The notes beneath the pieces are model-generated. The model was not told the origin of the DNA, made no database searches, and worked only from the letters and a program-made list of their open reading frames with translations. From Lachnospiraceae bacterium (GTDB taxonomy: Bacteria; Bacillota; Clostridia; Lachnospirales; Lachnospiraceae): a stretch of 34,733 nt of DNA. Positions 6,574 to 15,802 of the stretch are shown in pieces. Within the stretch, counting starts at the first letter, position 1; each line of letters starts with the position of its first letter. Position numbers and translations under genes: made by a program. The DNA lies in assembly GCA_030537145.1 (NCBI GenBank), contig JAUNON010000027.1, forward strand, positions 1 through 34,733, in the 5' to 3' direction.

Positions 6574-9306
6574 TCAGTCTGCTTGAGTCAAAAGCCTTCT
6601 TCTGCTCCGTCCGCCCCAGAAGATCAGAAATGTGACCGCCAGCCACAGGATCCAGGACACAGCGCTGATAATCGTACCCGCCCGCAGCAGCGGCACCCGG
6701 TATTCTGCCCGCAGCTCATACGTTCCAGCCTTTACCTGGCAGGCAAGGAATCCGTAATCGCCCCGCACCATCTCCTGCTTTTCACCGTTCAGATATATGC
6801 TCCAGCCGTCCTGAAAGGGAATCGCCAGCAGCAGCATACCGTCCTGATCCGCCTCTACGGTTCCGGTCAAAAGGCTGTCCTTCTCCGGTGCCTGGATCAC
6901 TACCCGGCCGGCGTCCGGAAATTCATAGGTGCTGTCTGTCCCGTAGAAGGTCAGATTGCGGATAGCCGTGTGTATCCCCGGATTAACGATCCGGATCTCT
7001 ATGGTCTGCGTATCCGCCGGCACCAGCAGCCGGTAGCCGCTTTCTCCTCCGTACTGATACCGGATATTGGGACTTTGCCCGTTCATGCGTATTTCGATCT
7101 CCGTCCCCGCATCCGTCGCCAGATCAAACTCTACGGATGCATTCTCATATCCGGATAGCTGCTTTGTTTTCAGCGGAAGGGTAATGACCTGCCCTTCGGT
7201 CTCCAGTCCGTCCCCGGTCCGGGTCAGGACGTTAAGGTCTGCCCTGTCCCAATCCACCAGATCCCCGACAGCCTGCTTCCGGTATTTCTCCAGCTCGTCT
7301 GCGGAAATGCCGTAGGAGGTTTCTTCATCCACGATCAGCACACTGCTTAACAGATCCCAGGTATCCGTGTCCTTCAAAACCTGCTCCGCTTCCTGGCTGC
7401 TTACTGTTTTTGTGAAGATTTTTCCGATGGAGTCGGCTCCCGTATTCCGATAAATGGAAATATCATCAATCTGATGATACAGCTCGTAGCCGGGGATATT
7501 CAGCTTTTCGCTCTTGGACAGCAGATACTTCACACCGGAAAGGGAAGCCATCGGATATTCTCGCACCGTATTCGAAAAATCATAATGATTGTTATCATAG
7601 CCTGTCAGGAACTGAGGCCACAGACGGCTGACAAATTCTACGATATTGCCGTTCTGGGCCGAATTGTAGGTACTGACACCGGAATAATTCTGAGCAAGCC
7701 CGTCCATGCAGCCGGAGGCCGTATCAAAATCCTTCTCCACCCGGTAAAAGGTATTATCCTCCGCCTTCAGCCAGGCCAGCGCCCGGTTTACCGAAGAATG
7801 GTAGGTTTCCTCATAGTACCCGGCATCATCCTTTTTCACCGTATCCCGGTAACGGTAGCAAAGCGCCGTATCCGATATCACATTTACAAACAGGGCCAAA
7901 ACCAGCAGATTGCAGCAGGCCTGATACCGCCGGGCATCCGTATTCCTCCAGACAGCCGCCGCCAGTATCACCACCATGGCAATTCCCGTAAGCCCCAGCA
8001 TCAGTGCATTGGTGCGGTAATTCACATCCGCCGTGTTCCGGTATGCCTTTGTGTAAACCACCAGAATCGCTCCCGCTGCTCCTGCAAGGCCCAGCCAGCT
8101 TATCTTTCTTTCTTCCAGAATCTGATCCAGCATTTTGGCGCAGATCAGCGCAAAAAACGGCATCAGTAAAAAGGTCTGCCGGGAAAATCCATAGGCAAAG
8201 CCATTGAAGGCCAGGCTGCCTGCCGGAATCGTAATACAAAAAACGGCCGCCGCCACTCCGATATACTGAGCCGCCTTCTGAAGCGCCGTTTTGTTCTGCC
8301 GGTGAATCGTAAGCACATACTGTGCCAGAAGGATCAGAAACAGGGTGGAAAAAAACAAGTTAATGGCTTCATAATAGTTGGCATAGCCCACAAAGCCGTT
8401 TCCTGCTCCCTGCAGGTTATTGCCAAACAAACGGTACATCAGTGTCTTATAGTAATCTCTTGGCCACGGGGCGAAGCTGTCCAGGATCCGCTGAAGCAGC
8501 GGGGTCTGGAAATCCAGCCTGGAGCTGCTTCCCGTAATCATGGCAAGGCTTGGCAGCAGATTCAAAGCGCCCATCAGCAAGCCGAAGCCCATGGAGCCTG
8601 CTTCCAGCAGGAAAAAGGACCATTTCTTTTTCCAGGCACGGTCATCGTACAGCAATACCCGAAGGCAAACATAGATTCCGCAGCACAGCATAATCATATA
8701 TCCCTGGTAGTAGCCTCCCAGAATAATGATTCCGGAGAAGAGCGCCACCCCCGGGAAATTTCTCCAGTTTTGCAGCGTTTTTTCGATAAACAGTAAAAGC
8801 AGAGGCAGCCACACCAGAAAGGAACCCATCTGGTAATGCTGTCCCCAGACCATCAGATAGCCGTTGAACGCATATAAAAAGGAAGCCAGCAGCTTTGCCC
8901 GCTCCGTGGCAGAATACACAGACAAAAAATAGTAGCAGGCCGTCCCTGCCAGAAGCATTTTCAGAATATGTACATATACCATGATTCTGGTAATCTGCTC
9001 CGGTCCCAGCAGGACGCCCAGAAAATGAACCAGCACGGCAAAGGGCTCTGTCAGATTCATAATAAACACGTTGACGCCAAATCCATTATGAAAATCCCAT
9101 CCCGAGAAGGTGCCTTCCCGCAGATGGTTTACCACCGAATTGTACCACATAATATACTGGTTTTTCGTATCGGAGCCCACGTCTCCGAATACCAGTGTTT
9201 CGTTTCCCAGAATATAATTGTGAAATACCAGAAGGCAGCCGCCAAGGATCAGCAGCCACAGCCACAGAAGGGTTTTTCTGTCTGTCATTTTCTCTCTTGC
9301 TCTCAT
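6574..9306 (-). CDS. YfhO-family polytopic membrane protein (GT-C-like glycosyltransferase)
   Basis: A 910-residue membrane protein of the YfhO family. There are about twelve predicted helices in the first 480 residues (for example LLWLWLLILGGCLLVF, and FLLMPFFALICAKML near the middle), then an extracytoplasmic domain of about 370 residues rich in beta structure, and a last helix near 880-900 followed by a short basic tail. Motifs GDVGSDTKNQY and GWDFHNGFGVN lie in the first external loop, where GT-C enzymes place catalytic acids. In Bacillus subtilis YfhO works with an undecaprenyl-P-sugar synthase to glycosylate lipoteichoic acid outside the cell. A similar role here, adding a sugar from undecaprenyl phosphate to the exported polymer, is inferred. 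Starts at 9306 and 9288 are both possible. Confidence 0.82.
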   Translation of the reverse strand: MRAREKMTDRKTLLWLWLLILGGCLLVFHNYILGNETLVFGDVGSDTKNQYIMWYNSVVNHLREGTFSGWDFHNGFGVNVFIMNLTEPFAVLVHFLGVLLGPEQITRIMVYVHILKMLLAGTACYYFLSVYSATERAKLLASFLYAFNGYLMVWGQHYQMGSFLVWLPLLLLFIEKTLQNWRNFPGVALFSGIIILGGYYQGYMIMLCCGIYVCLRVLLYDDRAWKKKWSFFLLEAGSMGFGLLMGALNLLPSLAMITGSSSRLDFQTPLLQRILDSFAPWPRDYYKTLMYRLFGNNLQGAGNGFVGYANYYEAINLFFSTLFLILLAQYVLTIHRQNKTALQKAAQYIGVAAAVFCITIPAGSLAFNGFAYGFSRQTFLLMPFFALICAKMLDQILEERKISWLGLAGAAGAILVVYTKAYRNTADVNYRTNALMLGLTGIAMVVILAAAVWRNTDARRYQACCNLLVLALFVNVISDTALCYRYRDTVKKDDAGYYEETYHSSVNRALAWLKAEDNTFYRVEKDFDTASGCMDGLAQNYSGVSTYNSAQNGNIVEFVSRLWPQFLTGYDNNHYDFSNTVREYPMASLSGVKYLLSKSEKLNIPGYELYHQIDDISIYRNTGADSIGKIFTKTVSSQEAEQVLKDTDTWDLLSSVLIVDEETSYGISADELEKYRKQAVGDLVDWDRADLNVLTRTGDGLETEGQVITLPLKTKQLSGYENASVEFDLATDAGTEIEIRMNGQSPNIRYQYGGESGYRLLVPADTQTIEIRIVNPGIHTAIRNLTFYGTDSTYEFPDAGRVVIQAPEKDSLLTGTVEADQDGMLLLAIPFQDGWSIYLNGEKQEMVRGDYGFLACQVKAGTYELRAEYRVPLLRAGTIISAVSWILWLAVTFLIFWGGRSRRRLLTQAD

Positions 9307-9341
9307 TTCCTACCATACCTTTCCGGGCCAGGCCCTCTCTT

Positions 9342-11807
9342 TTATACCCGCAGGGAAAAATCCGCTTTCTCCAGCGTCAGATTCGGATTGTAATAGGGGT
9401 CTCCCTCCTGAAGAATATCCGGCCAGCGTTTCAAAAATTCATCCGCCTCCCGGTGGAAGCGGGCGAGCTTCTCCGGTGTATCCTCATAGCCCCTGGACTT
9501 GGATTCATAATGATATGCCTCCGCATAAGGATTATAGACCACCAGCCCCCCAAGGCTGCGAATCTTCAGGCAAAAATCGATGTCATTAAAGGCCACCGCC
9601 AGCTCCTCATCGAAGCCGCCCACCGTTTCAAAAACACTGCGCTTTACCATCATGCAGGCCGCAGTCACGGCACTGACATCCGCAGCACAGATAATACGGG
9701 AAAAATAACCGTTGTCATTTCCGTCACTGCCCACAAAGGCGTGACCCGCAATTCCTCCGAACCCGATCACCACGCCCGCATGCTGGATCGTGCCGTCTGC
9801 ATAATACAGCCTTGCGCCCACAGCGCCCACCTCCTGTCTCAGGCAGGGGCCCAGCAGCTCCTCCAGGCAGTCCGGATTCCGCATTTCCGTATCGTTATTC
9901 AGGAAAAGCAGATACTCTCCCTTTGCATACTGTACGCCGAAATTGTTGATCCGGGAGTAGTTAAATTCCCCTTCCCAGCGCACCACCCGCACATTGGGGC
10001 GGGCCGCCTCCAACATCCGGTAATAAGCAAAGGTCTTTTCCTCCGTACTGTTATTTTCCACAATAATAAACTCAAGATTCGGATACTGGCTCTTCTCCCA
10101 AATGGAACGCAGGCATTTTTCCAGATCCCCGGTATGATCCTTATTCGGAATAATAACGGAAATCAGCGGCTCCGGCGTGGGAATCCCATAATAAGTCCGG
10201 TACAGTCCCGGATATTCCCCCATCACCACCCGGGCCGGAATCCCCAGCCTGTCGTAGTGAGCCTGAACCGCCCGCATCCCCGCCTCAAAGGCATAGCGCT
10301 TACTGGCCGGATTTTCCGCCGTAGAAGCTGCATGAGCCCGCCAATGATACAATACTCTCGGCACATGGCAGATGTCCTCTGCCTGCTCTGCGCAGCGCAG
10401 CACAAAATCATAGTCCTGCGCGCCGTCATAGGCCGGGTCCAGCATTCCCGCCTTCTGCTGCAGCGTTCGTTTTACTACCAGCAGATGACAGATATAGTTC
10501 ATACTGCATAACAGATCCGGGTTAAAATCCGACTTGAAATGGGGCTGGAAATAGTTCCTTCCATCCATGGTGATCTTATCTTCATCACTGTAGATCATAT
10601 CCGCATCCGGATATTCATTGATCATCTTTACACATTCATACAGGGCAAACTCCGCCAGCAGATCATCATGATCCGCAAAGGCGATAAATTCCCCCTCTGC
10701 AATCGCCAGCGCCGCATTGGTATTTTCGGCGATGCCAAGAGGGCGCTCGGAAACCGTCACTTTTACTCTTGGCTCCCGCTGCTGCAGCTCCTCCAGATAC
10801 TCCCTCAGCGGGGAATCTGCGCCGCTGCCGTCGGAAAGGCACAGCTCCCAATTGCGGTAGGTCTGATTTACTACGGAATCCACCAGGGCACGCAGATATT
10901 CCGGCGGCGTGCGGTAGAGGGGCACCACGATGCTGATCAGGGGCTGATACAAAAAAGAGGTCTTTCGCTGTGCCTCCAGCTCTTCTCTGCCCGGAAGATG
11001 GGCCCGCCTCCATCTGGAATAATTGACGCCCCTTGCCCTGCGCCGCTGTTTTAGCTTCCGCATGCAATGCCGGACGGTGCGCTTCAGCCCGTTTTTACGG
11101 AAATACTGCTTCACCTGTCCGAAATAGGACGAAGCTCCCGGTTCGAAAATCCCGGAAGGCCTTTCAAGGTCAATGGGATAGGTTATACTCTGCCCGTCCG
11201 CCGCAATGATCAGCCGGGTCTTTCCTTCCTCCGGCCTGGGGAAAGAAATCTGAAATCCCACCTGGTTTTCTTCCTTCGGAAGCTCCGGATAATCCTCCAA
11301 AAAATCCTGTCTCGCATGCCAGGATACCGAAGCCTCCAGCTTCTTTCCTGATTTGTCCAGCGCCTGCACCCGGCAGGGGGAAAGCCCCACCGCCCAGCCG
11401 CTTATCGTCACGCCGTTCTCCGTCCCAAGACAGCCCTCCAGATGGCTGTCCGGCAGCTTCCTGCGCTTCAGCAGTCCTCTCATCCGGGCCGCAAAAACAC
11501 ATTTCCGCTTTCCGTCCTGATATTGATAAACCTTCAGTCTCCGGCTCTTTTCATACCCCTCCGGCAGAGCGATCCACAGACAGTACTCCCGGTCCACCGC
11601 CTCCGGCCCTGCCCCCAGACGGGCATACTTCTGCCGTATGGCAAACCCCTCCTGTACCGTCACCTGAAGCTCCAGCTCCTGACGGTCCAAAAAGGCGCGC
11701 ATCCGCTTTCCTGCAATGGAATTTCCCGGAAAATATCCCGTCAAAAGAAAGCTGCCGGAATCTCTCATATGAAATCTTGCTGTCGTAACTGAAAATAAAT
11801 GTTTCAT
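9342..11807 (-). CDS. Tandem GT2 glycosyltransferase with N-terminal beta-rich domain
   Basis: An 821-residue protein. Residues 1-240 form a beta-rich, non-catalytic region containing VTISGWAVG and GFQISF, a pattern seen in accessory domains of Firmicute chain synthases. A basic linker (about 245-280) follows. GT2 domain 1 (about 295-510) has SIVVPLYRTPPEYL, AFADHDDLL and YSDEDKI. GT2 domain 2 (about 545-780) has ISVIIPNKD, LFLNNDTEM and AFNDIDFCLKIR. The protein is cytoplasmic and likely extends the glycan by alternating linkages. Its ATG lies 15 bases after the upstream stop, and only a weak purine-rich ribosome site is visible. It shares long motif blocks with the other two tandem GT2 proteins in the cluster, so the three are paralogues. 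Confidence 0.88.
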   Translation of the reverse strand: MKHLFSVTTARFHMRDSGSFLLTGYFPGNSIAGKRMRAFLDRQELELQVTVQEGFAIRQKYARLGAGPEAVDREYCLWIALPEGYEKSRRLKVYQYQDGKRKCVFAARMRGLLKRRKLPDSHLEGCLGTENGVTISGWAVGLSPCRVQALDKSGKKLEASVSWHARQDFLEDYPELPKEENQVGFQISFPRPEEGKTRLIIAADGQSITYPIDLERPSGIFEPGASSYFGQVKQYFRKNGLKRTVRHCMRKLKQRRRARGVNYSRWRRAHLPGREELEAQRKTSFLYQPLISIVVPLYRTPPEYLRALVDSVVNQTYRNWELCLSDGSGADSPLREYLEELQQREPRVKVTVSERPLGIAENTNAALAIAEGEFIAFADHDDLLAEFALYECVKMINEYPDADMIYSDEDKITMDGRNYFQPHFKSDFNPDLLCSMNYICHLLVVKRTLQQKAGMLDPAYDGAQDYDFVLRCAEQAEDICHVPRVLYHWRAHAASTAENPASKRYAFEAGMRAVQAHYDRLGIPARVVMGEYPGLYRTYYGIPTPEPLISVIIPNKDHTGDLEKCLRSIWEKSQYPNLEFIIVENNSTEEKTFAYYRMLEAARPNVRVVRWEGEFNYSRINNFGVQYAKGEYLLFLNNDTEMRNPDCLEELLGPCLRQEVGAVGARLYYADGTIQHAGVVIGFGGIAGHAFVGSDGNDNGYFSRIICAADVSAVTAACMMVKRSVFETVGGFDEELAVAFNDIDFCLKIRSLGGLVVYNPYAEAYHYESKSRGYEDTPEKLARFHREADEFLKRWPDILQEGDPYYNPNLTLEKADFSLRV

Positions 11808-11822
11808 GCTTCTCTTGTTTCC

Positions 11823-14800
11823 CTATTCCTTCAAAGTAAACGGAGCCTGCTCCACAGAAAAATTTGCATTGTAGTAGGGATCTCCGGAATCCACCAGCTC
11901 TCCCCAACGTTCTCTGAACCGGGCAATCTCCCCCTGGAACCGTTCCTTTTTCTCCGGGGTATCCTCATACCCCCTGGATTTTGACTCATAATGGTGCCAC
12001 TGAGCGAAGGGAGTAAATACATTAACATACCCCTTTTCCCGCACCTTCAGACAGAAGTCCACGTCATTCAGCGCCACTGCAAATTCCTCCGTCAGGCCGC
12101 CCACCTCCTCAAAAACCTCCCGCCGCACCATCAGGCAGGCGGCTGTCACTGCGCTGTAATTTCCGGTGATCTGCGCCCGCATCATAAAGCCCAGGTCATT
12201 CTTTTTCAGCCCGGAAAACACGTGCCCGGCAAAGCCGCCGAACCCCAGCACGATTCCCGCATGCTGCACCGTATTATCCTGAAAGAACAGCTTCGCTCCC
12301 ACGCAGCCCACGCTCTTTCGCATACAATGCCCCAGCATCTCCCGGATGCTGTCCTTCTCCATCAGCTCCGTATCATTATTCAGCAAAAGCAGATAATCCC
12401 CCTTTGCCTGCTGTGCGCCGAAATTGTTGATTGCAGAATAATTAAATTCCCGTTCCCAGCGAATGACGCGCACCTGGGGAAATTCCTTCTGTATCTGGTC
12501 GTAATAGGCAAAGGTTTCCTGCTGCTTACTGTTGTTTTCCACCACCAAAATCTCCAGATTCCGGTAGCTGCTCCGCTTTAGAATGGAGCGGATACAGCAG
12601 TCCAGATCCCTTATGTGATCCATATTGGGGATAATAACAGATACCAGCGGCTCTCCCGGCGTATCATAGATCACATGATTCATACCCCACAGCTTCATCA
12701 TTTCCACTTTTCCGCCGGTCCCTGTCCGTTCCAGATGGCCCTCGATCGCCCTTTTTCCTGCTTCATAGGCATACAGCTTGCTTTTTGGGTTCTCCGCCGT
12801 GGAATTTTGGTGCATCCGCCAGTGGTACAGCACCTTGGTTATGTGGTGAATCCGTTCTGCCGCTTCTGTACACCGGAAGATCAGGTCGTAATCCTGGGCT
12901 CCGTCGCATTCCTTGTGAAATCCGCCTGCTGCGTCAAAAATCCGCTTTTCCACCACAAAAAAGTGGGTAATATAATTATGGGAGCAAAGCAGATCCGGAG
13001 AAAAATCCGGCTTTAAATTCGGATCAAAATATTCCGCCAGATCCATGCTCACCTTATCCTCATCCGTATAGACCACCTGGGCCTGAAACAGGCTGACTGC
13101 CTGAACCACCTCAAACAGCGCATCCGGCTCCAGCACGTCATCATGATCCAAAAGACCAATATAATCCCCCGTGGCAATGGCAGCCGCCCCGTTGGTATTC
13201 TCGGAAATACCCAGATTTTTTTCCAGCAGCACATATTTGATCCTGGAATCCGCATCGGCATATTCCTTCAAAACCGCCAGCAGCGCTTCATTGCGGGAGC
13301 CGTCCGGCGATACGCTGCCGTCCGCAATACAAAGCTCCCAGTTTTCGTAGGACTGGTTCCGGACCGATTCGATCATATCTCTCAAATAGTTCAGGGGCGT
13401 ATGATAGACCGGCACCAGAATGCTGATCTTCGGATTCTCCTTCTGCCGGCAGGAACGCTGCCGCCGCAAAGCCCCCTCCGTGACCCGGTGATTCAAAAAC
13501 CATTGATTGTAGGCCGTTTCCGGCTTTACCTTAAAATGGAAGGGGCCGATCCCGTCCAGCCGGGCCAGCACAAAATTCCGTACTCTTCTGGCCTTTTCCA
13601 GCAGACGGTACGCCTTTGTGGCGTGGATCGCAGCGATGTCTCCCCGCAGCCGTTCCATTTCGTTATAGTATACATCCCGCTGCACACGGGCCAGCTCCAT
13701 ATCGGGCCAGGTCTCACTCAAATGCAGGATCTGCAGCCGTCCCCGTATGGTGATCTTTTTCACTCTGGAAAAATCCCCCTCCAGACGGTAGGACGGATCC
13801 AGGCTCCAGAACTGGTCCCAGCCGTCCTTCTCAAATCCGTTGATGGGCGTAATATTTAAAAAGCTGTCGGATGAAATCTCCTCCACCAGGACCCGGCACA
13901 TCTGGCGCTCCAGAGGATCCCACCGCATGGCGCCTATCCGGCCCAGCCCCTCCGTTGGAAATTCAATCACAAAATTCCCCTCCGCATCCAGCTTCAGGCT
14001 GCGGTAGATGGTTTTTTCTTCACAAAATGAAGCAGCATTTTCCCCGTAATAAAGCGTGCTTCTCCAGCTTCCGGAAAGCTGCCCGCCGGCGCCGATGCCT
14101 CCGTCCCGCAGATCCACCGCTCCGGGTGTGATCTGGGCGTACAATTCCCGAATCGGTACATGGCCTCCGGTCACATAATTCTGAAACGCCGTTTCCATCC
14201 GATCGTAGCTTTCGAGCTCCTGCTTCGTCAGACCCTCCTGCAGCAAATATTCCTCCGGTTCCTCCCCCGGTGCCTTTCTGCCTAAGAAATAGCGCCAAAT
14301 ACGGTAAATAAGGAAATGAACCGGTATGGGGAAGTCGAAGGTCCACTCGTAATCAATCAGGTACCAGTCCCGCTCCTGTTCCGAAAGCAGTATATTTTCC
14401 GTGACCAGATCCAGATCCGTTACCGGAAGAGACATAAGCCCCGCCGGAAGCTCCTCCTCTCCGAACAGCCTGCGAAATTCTTCTGTCACCGTAAAGGGAC
14501 ACACCGCCTTTTGCTTCAGAATAGACAGATAACGCTCCATCCACTGCAGCGCCTCCTGTTTTTTTCCCTGCTGCCAGTATTGATACAGCTTCTCCTCCAG
14601 CGTCTGACAGCCCTCCAAAAACTCCAGCTCCACGCCGTCCGTTTCCGAAAGCACCCGGTTTACACAAATGCAGGTGCCGTCAAACAGCTCCTGCAGCCTC
14701 CGATACCAGCCTCCGATGGCCGCCACATGGGGGATTCCTTCCGGATAGCAGGCGGATTTCACCACTCTTTTGGTTTTATCCTCCAGCTCCAAAATATCTG

Positions 14801-14861
14801 TGCGGATGGAAAAACGCCGATTCCGCTCATTCGAAAATTTTGAATAAATTACTTTCTTCAT
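11823..14861 (-). CDS. Kinase-like domain fused to tandem GT2 glycosyltransferases
   Basis: A 1012-residue fusion. Residues 1-250 resemble a small-molecule/LPS-kinase fold: VVKSACYP with a candidate ATP lysine at 35, a catalytic-loop motif D149-L-D151 followed by N156 in place of the usual HxDxxxxN, and the DFG-like D170-Y-E. Residues 255-400 look like a beta-sandwich (AMRWDPLERQMCRV). A short helical linker (395-430) leads to GT2 domain 1 (478-700, DHDD at 572) and GT2 domain 2 (738-960, LNND at 827). The gene starts six bases after the methyltransferase gene. WbdD of E. coli O9a joins methyltransferase and kinase to cap a glycan for export by Wzm/Wzt; by analogy this protein may phosphorylate the chain end. 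Kinase activity is inferred: the His of the catalytic loop is Asp. Confidence 0.85.
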   Translation of the reverse strand: MKKVIYSKFSNERNRRFSIRTDILELEDKTKRVVKSACYPEGIPHVAAIGGWYRRLQELFDGTCICVNRVLSETDGVELEFLEGCQTLEEKLYQYWQQGKKQEALQWMERYLSILKQKAVCPFTVTEEFRRLFGEEELPAGLMSLPVTDLDLVTENILLSEQERDWYLIDYEWTFDFPIPVHFLIYRIWRYFLGRKAPGEEPEEYLLQEGLTKQELESYDRMETAFQNYVTGGHVPIRELYAQITPGAVDLRDGGIGAGGQLSGSWRSTLYYGENAASFCEEKTIYRSLKLDAEGNFVIEFPTEGLGRIGAMRWDPLERQMCRVLVEEISSDSFLNITPINGFEKDGWDQFWSLDPSYRLEGDFSRVKKITIRGRLQILHLSETWPDMELARVQRDVYYNEMERLRGDIAAIHATKAYRLLEKARRVRNFVLARLDGIGPFHFKVKPETAYNQWFLNHRVTEGALRRQRSCRQKENPKISILVPVYHTPLNYLRDMIESVRNQSYENWELCIADGSVSPDGSRNEALLAVLKEYADADSRIKYVLLEKNLGISENTNGAAAIATGDYIGLLDHDDVLEPDALFEVVQAVSLFQAQVVYTDEDKVSMDLAEYFDPNLKPDFSPDLLCSHNYITHFFVVEKRIFDAAGGFHKECDGAQDYDLIFRCTEAAERIHHITKVLYHWRMHQNSTAENPKSKLYAYEAGKRAIEGHLERTGTGGKVEMMKLWGMNHVIYDTPGEPLVSVIIPNMDHIRDLDCCIRSILKRSSYRNLEILVVENNSKQQETFAYYDQIQKEFPQVRVIRWEREFNYSAINNFGAQQAKGDYLLLLNNDTELMEKDSIREMLGHCMRKSVGCVGAKLFFQDNTVQHAGIVLGFGGFAGHVFSGLKKNDLGFMMRAQITGNYSAVTAACLMVRREVFEEVGGLTEEFAVALNDVDFCLKVREKGYVNVFTPFAQWHHYESKSRGYEDTPEKKERFQGEIARFRERWGELVDSGDPYYNANFSVEQAPFTLKE

Positions 14862-14867
14862 CTGCTG

Positions 14868-15788
14868 TTAATCCCTTTCTAATATCACCAGATAGGAGTT
14901 GGCAAACTGGGGGAAAAGCCCGCTTTCGATCAGGGAATCAAACACCTTTTCTTCATCAAAAAGTACCAGCCGCTCCCGGTCAAAATTCCAGATATTCGTA
15001 TTCAGCTCCCCGGCTCCGGGAAGGTAATCATCCGAGTAGATGGTCAGCGGCAATTTATAATCCGGATAGGGATAATAAAACTGCCGTTTTCCAAAGCCCG
15101 CCTCATCAAAGAGCCGCTCCAGCTCCGGCCGGGAGAAGGTCCGCACTCCCGCAGGTCTGGGATAATTTTCCAGCCCCTCAAACAGATTTCCCGTATGATC
15201 CTCCCGGCAGCCTGCCCAATATTTCAGTCCCAGGCGGTTTTCAATTGCGATCACCACCCTGCCCTCCGGCTTCAGGTGGGGCCGGATCTGACGCAGGAAC
15301 TCCACATAGGGAGAATCCGTGCCGATATAAGCCTGTCCGTATTCAAACACACCGATCAGAGTAATATAATCAAACTGCTCCGTCAGATTTTTTTCAATAT
15401 CCTGATAGTTTCCCATCAGGATCCGGATATGCTCCATTTCCCGATGGCGGTATGCATTTACCAGGCTGCGCTTTTTTGACAAATCAATACAGGTCACCCA
15501 TCCGGCCTTTCTGGCCAGCGCTCCGGTGATCGCTCCGCAGCCTGCGCCGATCTCTAGGACCGAATCCTTCTTTGTTATGGGCAGCCAGTCCACAATATTT
15601 TCCCGGATATGGGACAGATGATACAGGACCGCCCAATCCTTTTCCCGTTCAATGATCCCGTTGAGTTCTTCCTCCCTGCTGTTTTTCGCAATCTCCAGCA
15701 GCCGGTCCTCAATTTCCCCGTCGCTGTATAAATCCTCTCCCGGATACCATGTGTCATCCAGGCATACCTTTCCTACCCATTCCTGCAT
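14868..15788 (-). CDS. Class I SAM-dependent methyltransferase
   Basis: A 306-residue Rossmann-fold methyltransferase. The SAM-binding motif I is VLEIGAGCGAITGAL (about residues 88-102), followed by the acidic TCIDLSKK at the end of strand 2. FDYITLIGVFEY and GRVVIAIENRLGLKYWAG are later core motifs. The ATG has AGAGGAA upstream. It lies between the ABC ATPase gene and the kinase-like/GT2 fusion, with gaps of 14 and 6 bases, so the three are surely co-transcribed. That placement suggests methylation of the polysaccharide, either as a terminal cap or of a phosphate added by the neighbouring kinase-like domain. An O-methyltransferase acting on internal sugars is an equal alternative on sequence alone. 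As I recall, related Firmicute proteins carry this domain and the kinase-like part in one chain. Confidence 0.87.
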   Translation of the reverse strand: MQEWVGKVCLDDTWYPGEDLYSDGEIEDRLLEIAKNSREEELNGIIEREKDWAVLYHLSHIRENIVDWLPITKKDSVLEIGAGCGAITGALARKAGWVTCIDLSKKRSLVNAYRHREMEHIRILMGNYQDIEKNLTEQFDYITLIGVFEYGQAYIGTDSPYVEFLRQIRPHLKPEGRVVIAIENRLGLKYWAGCREDHTGNLFEGLENYPRPAGVRTFSRPELERLFDEAGFGKRQFYYPYPDYKLPLTIYSDDYLPGAGELNTNIWNFDRERLVLFDEEKVFDSLIESGLFPQFANSYLVILERD

Positions 15789-15802
15789 TCCGTTCCTCTT
15801 TT

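Noticed and set aside
9195..10511. Plus-strand frame of 438 codons across the YfhO and tandem GT2 genes
   Set aside because: It crosses the junction of two well-supported minus-strand genes and has shadow-type composition.
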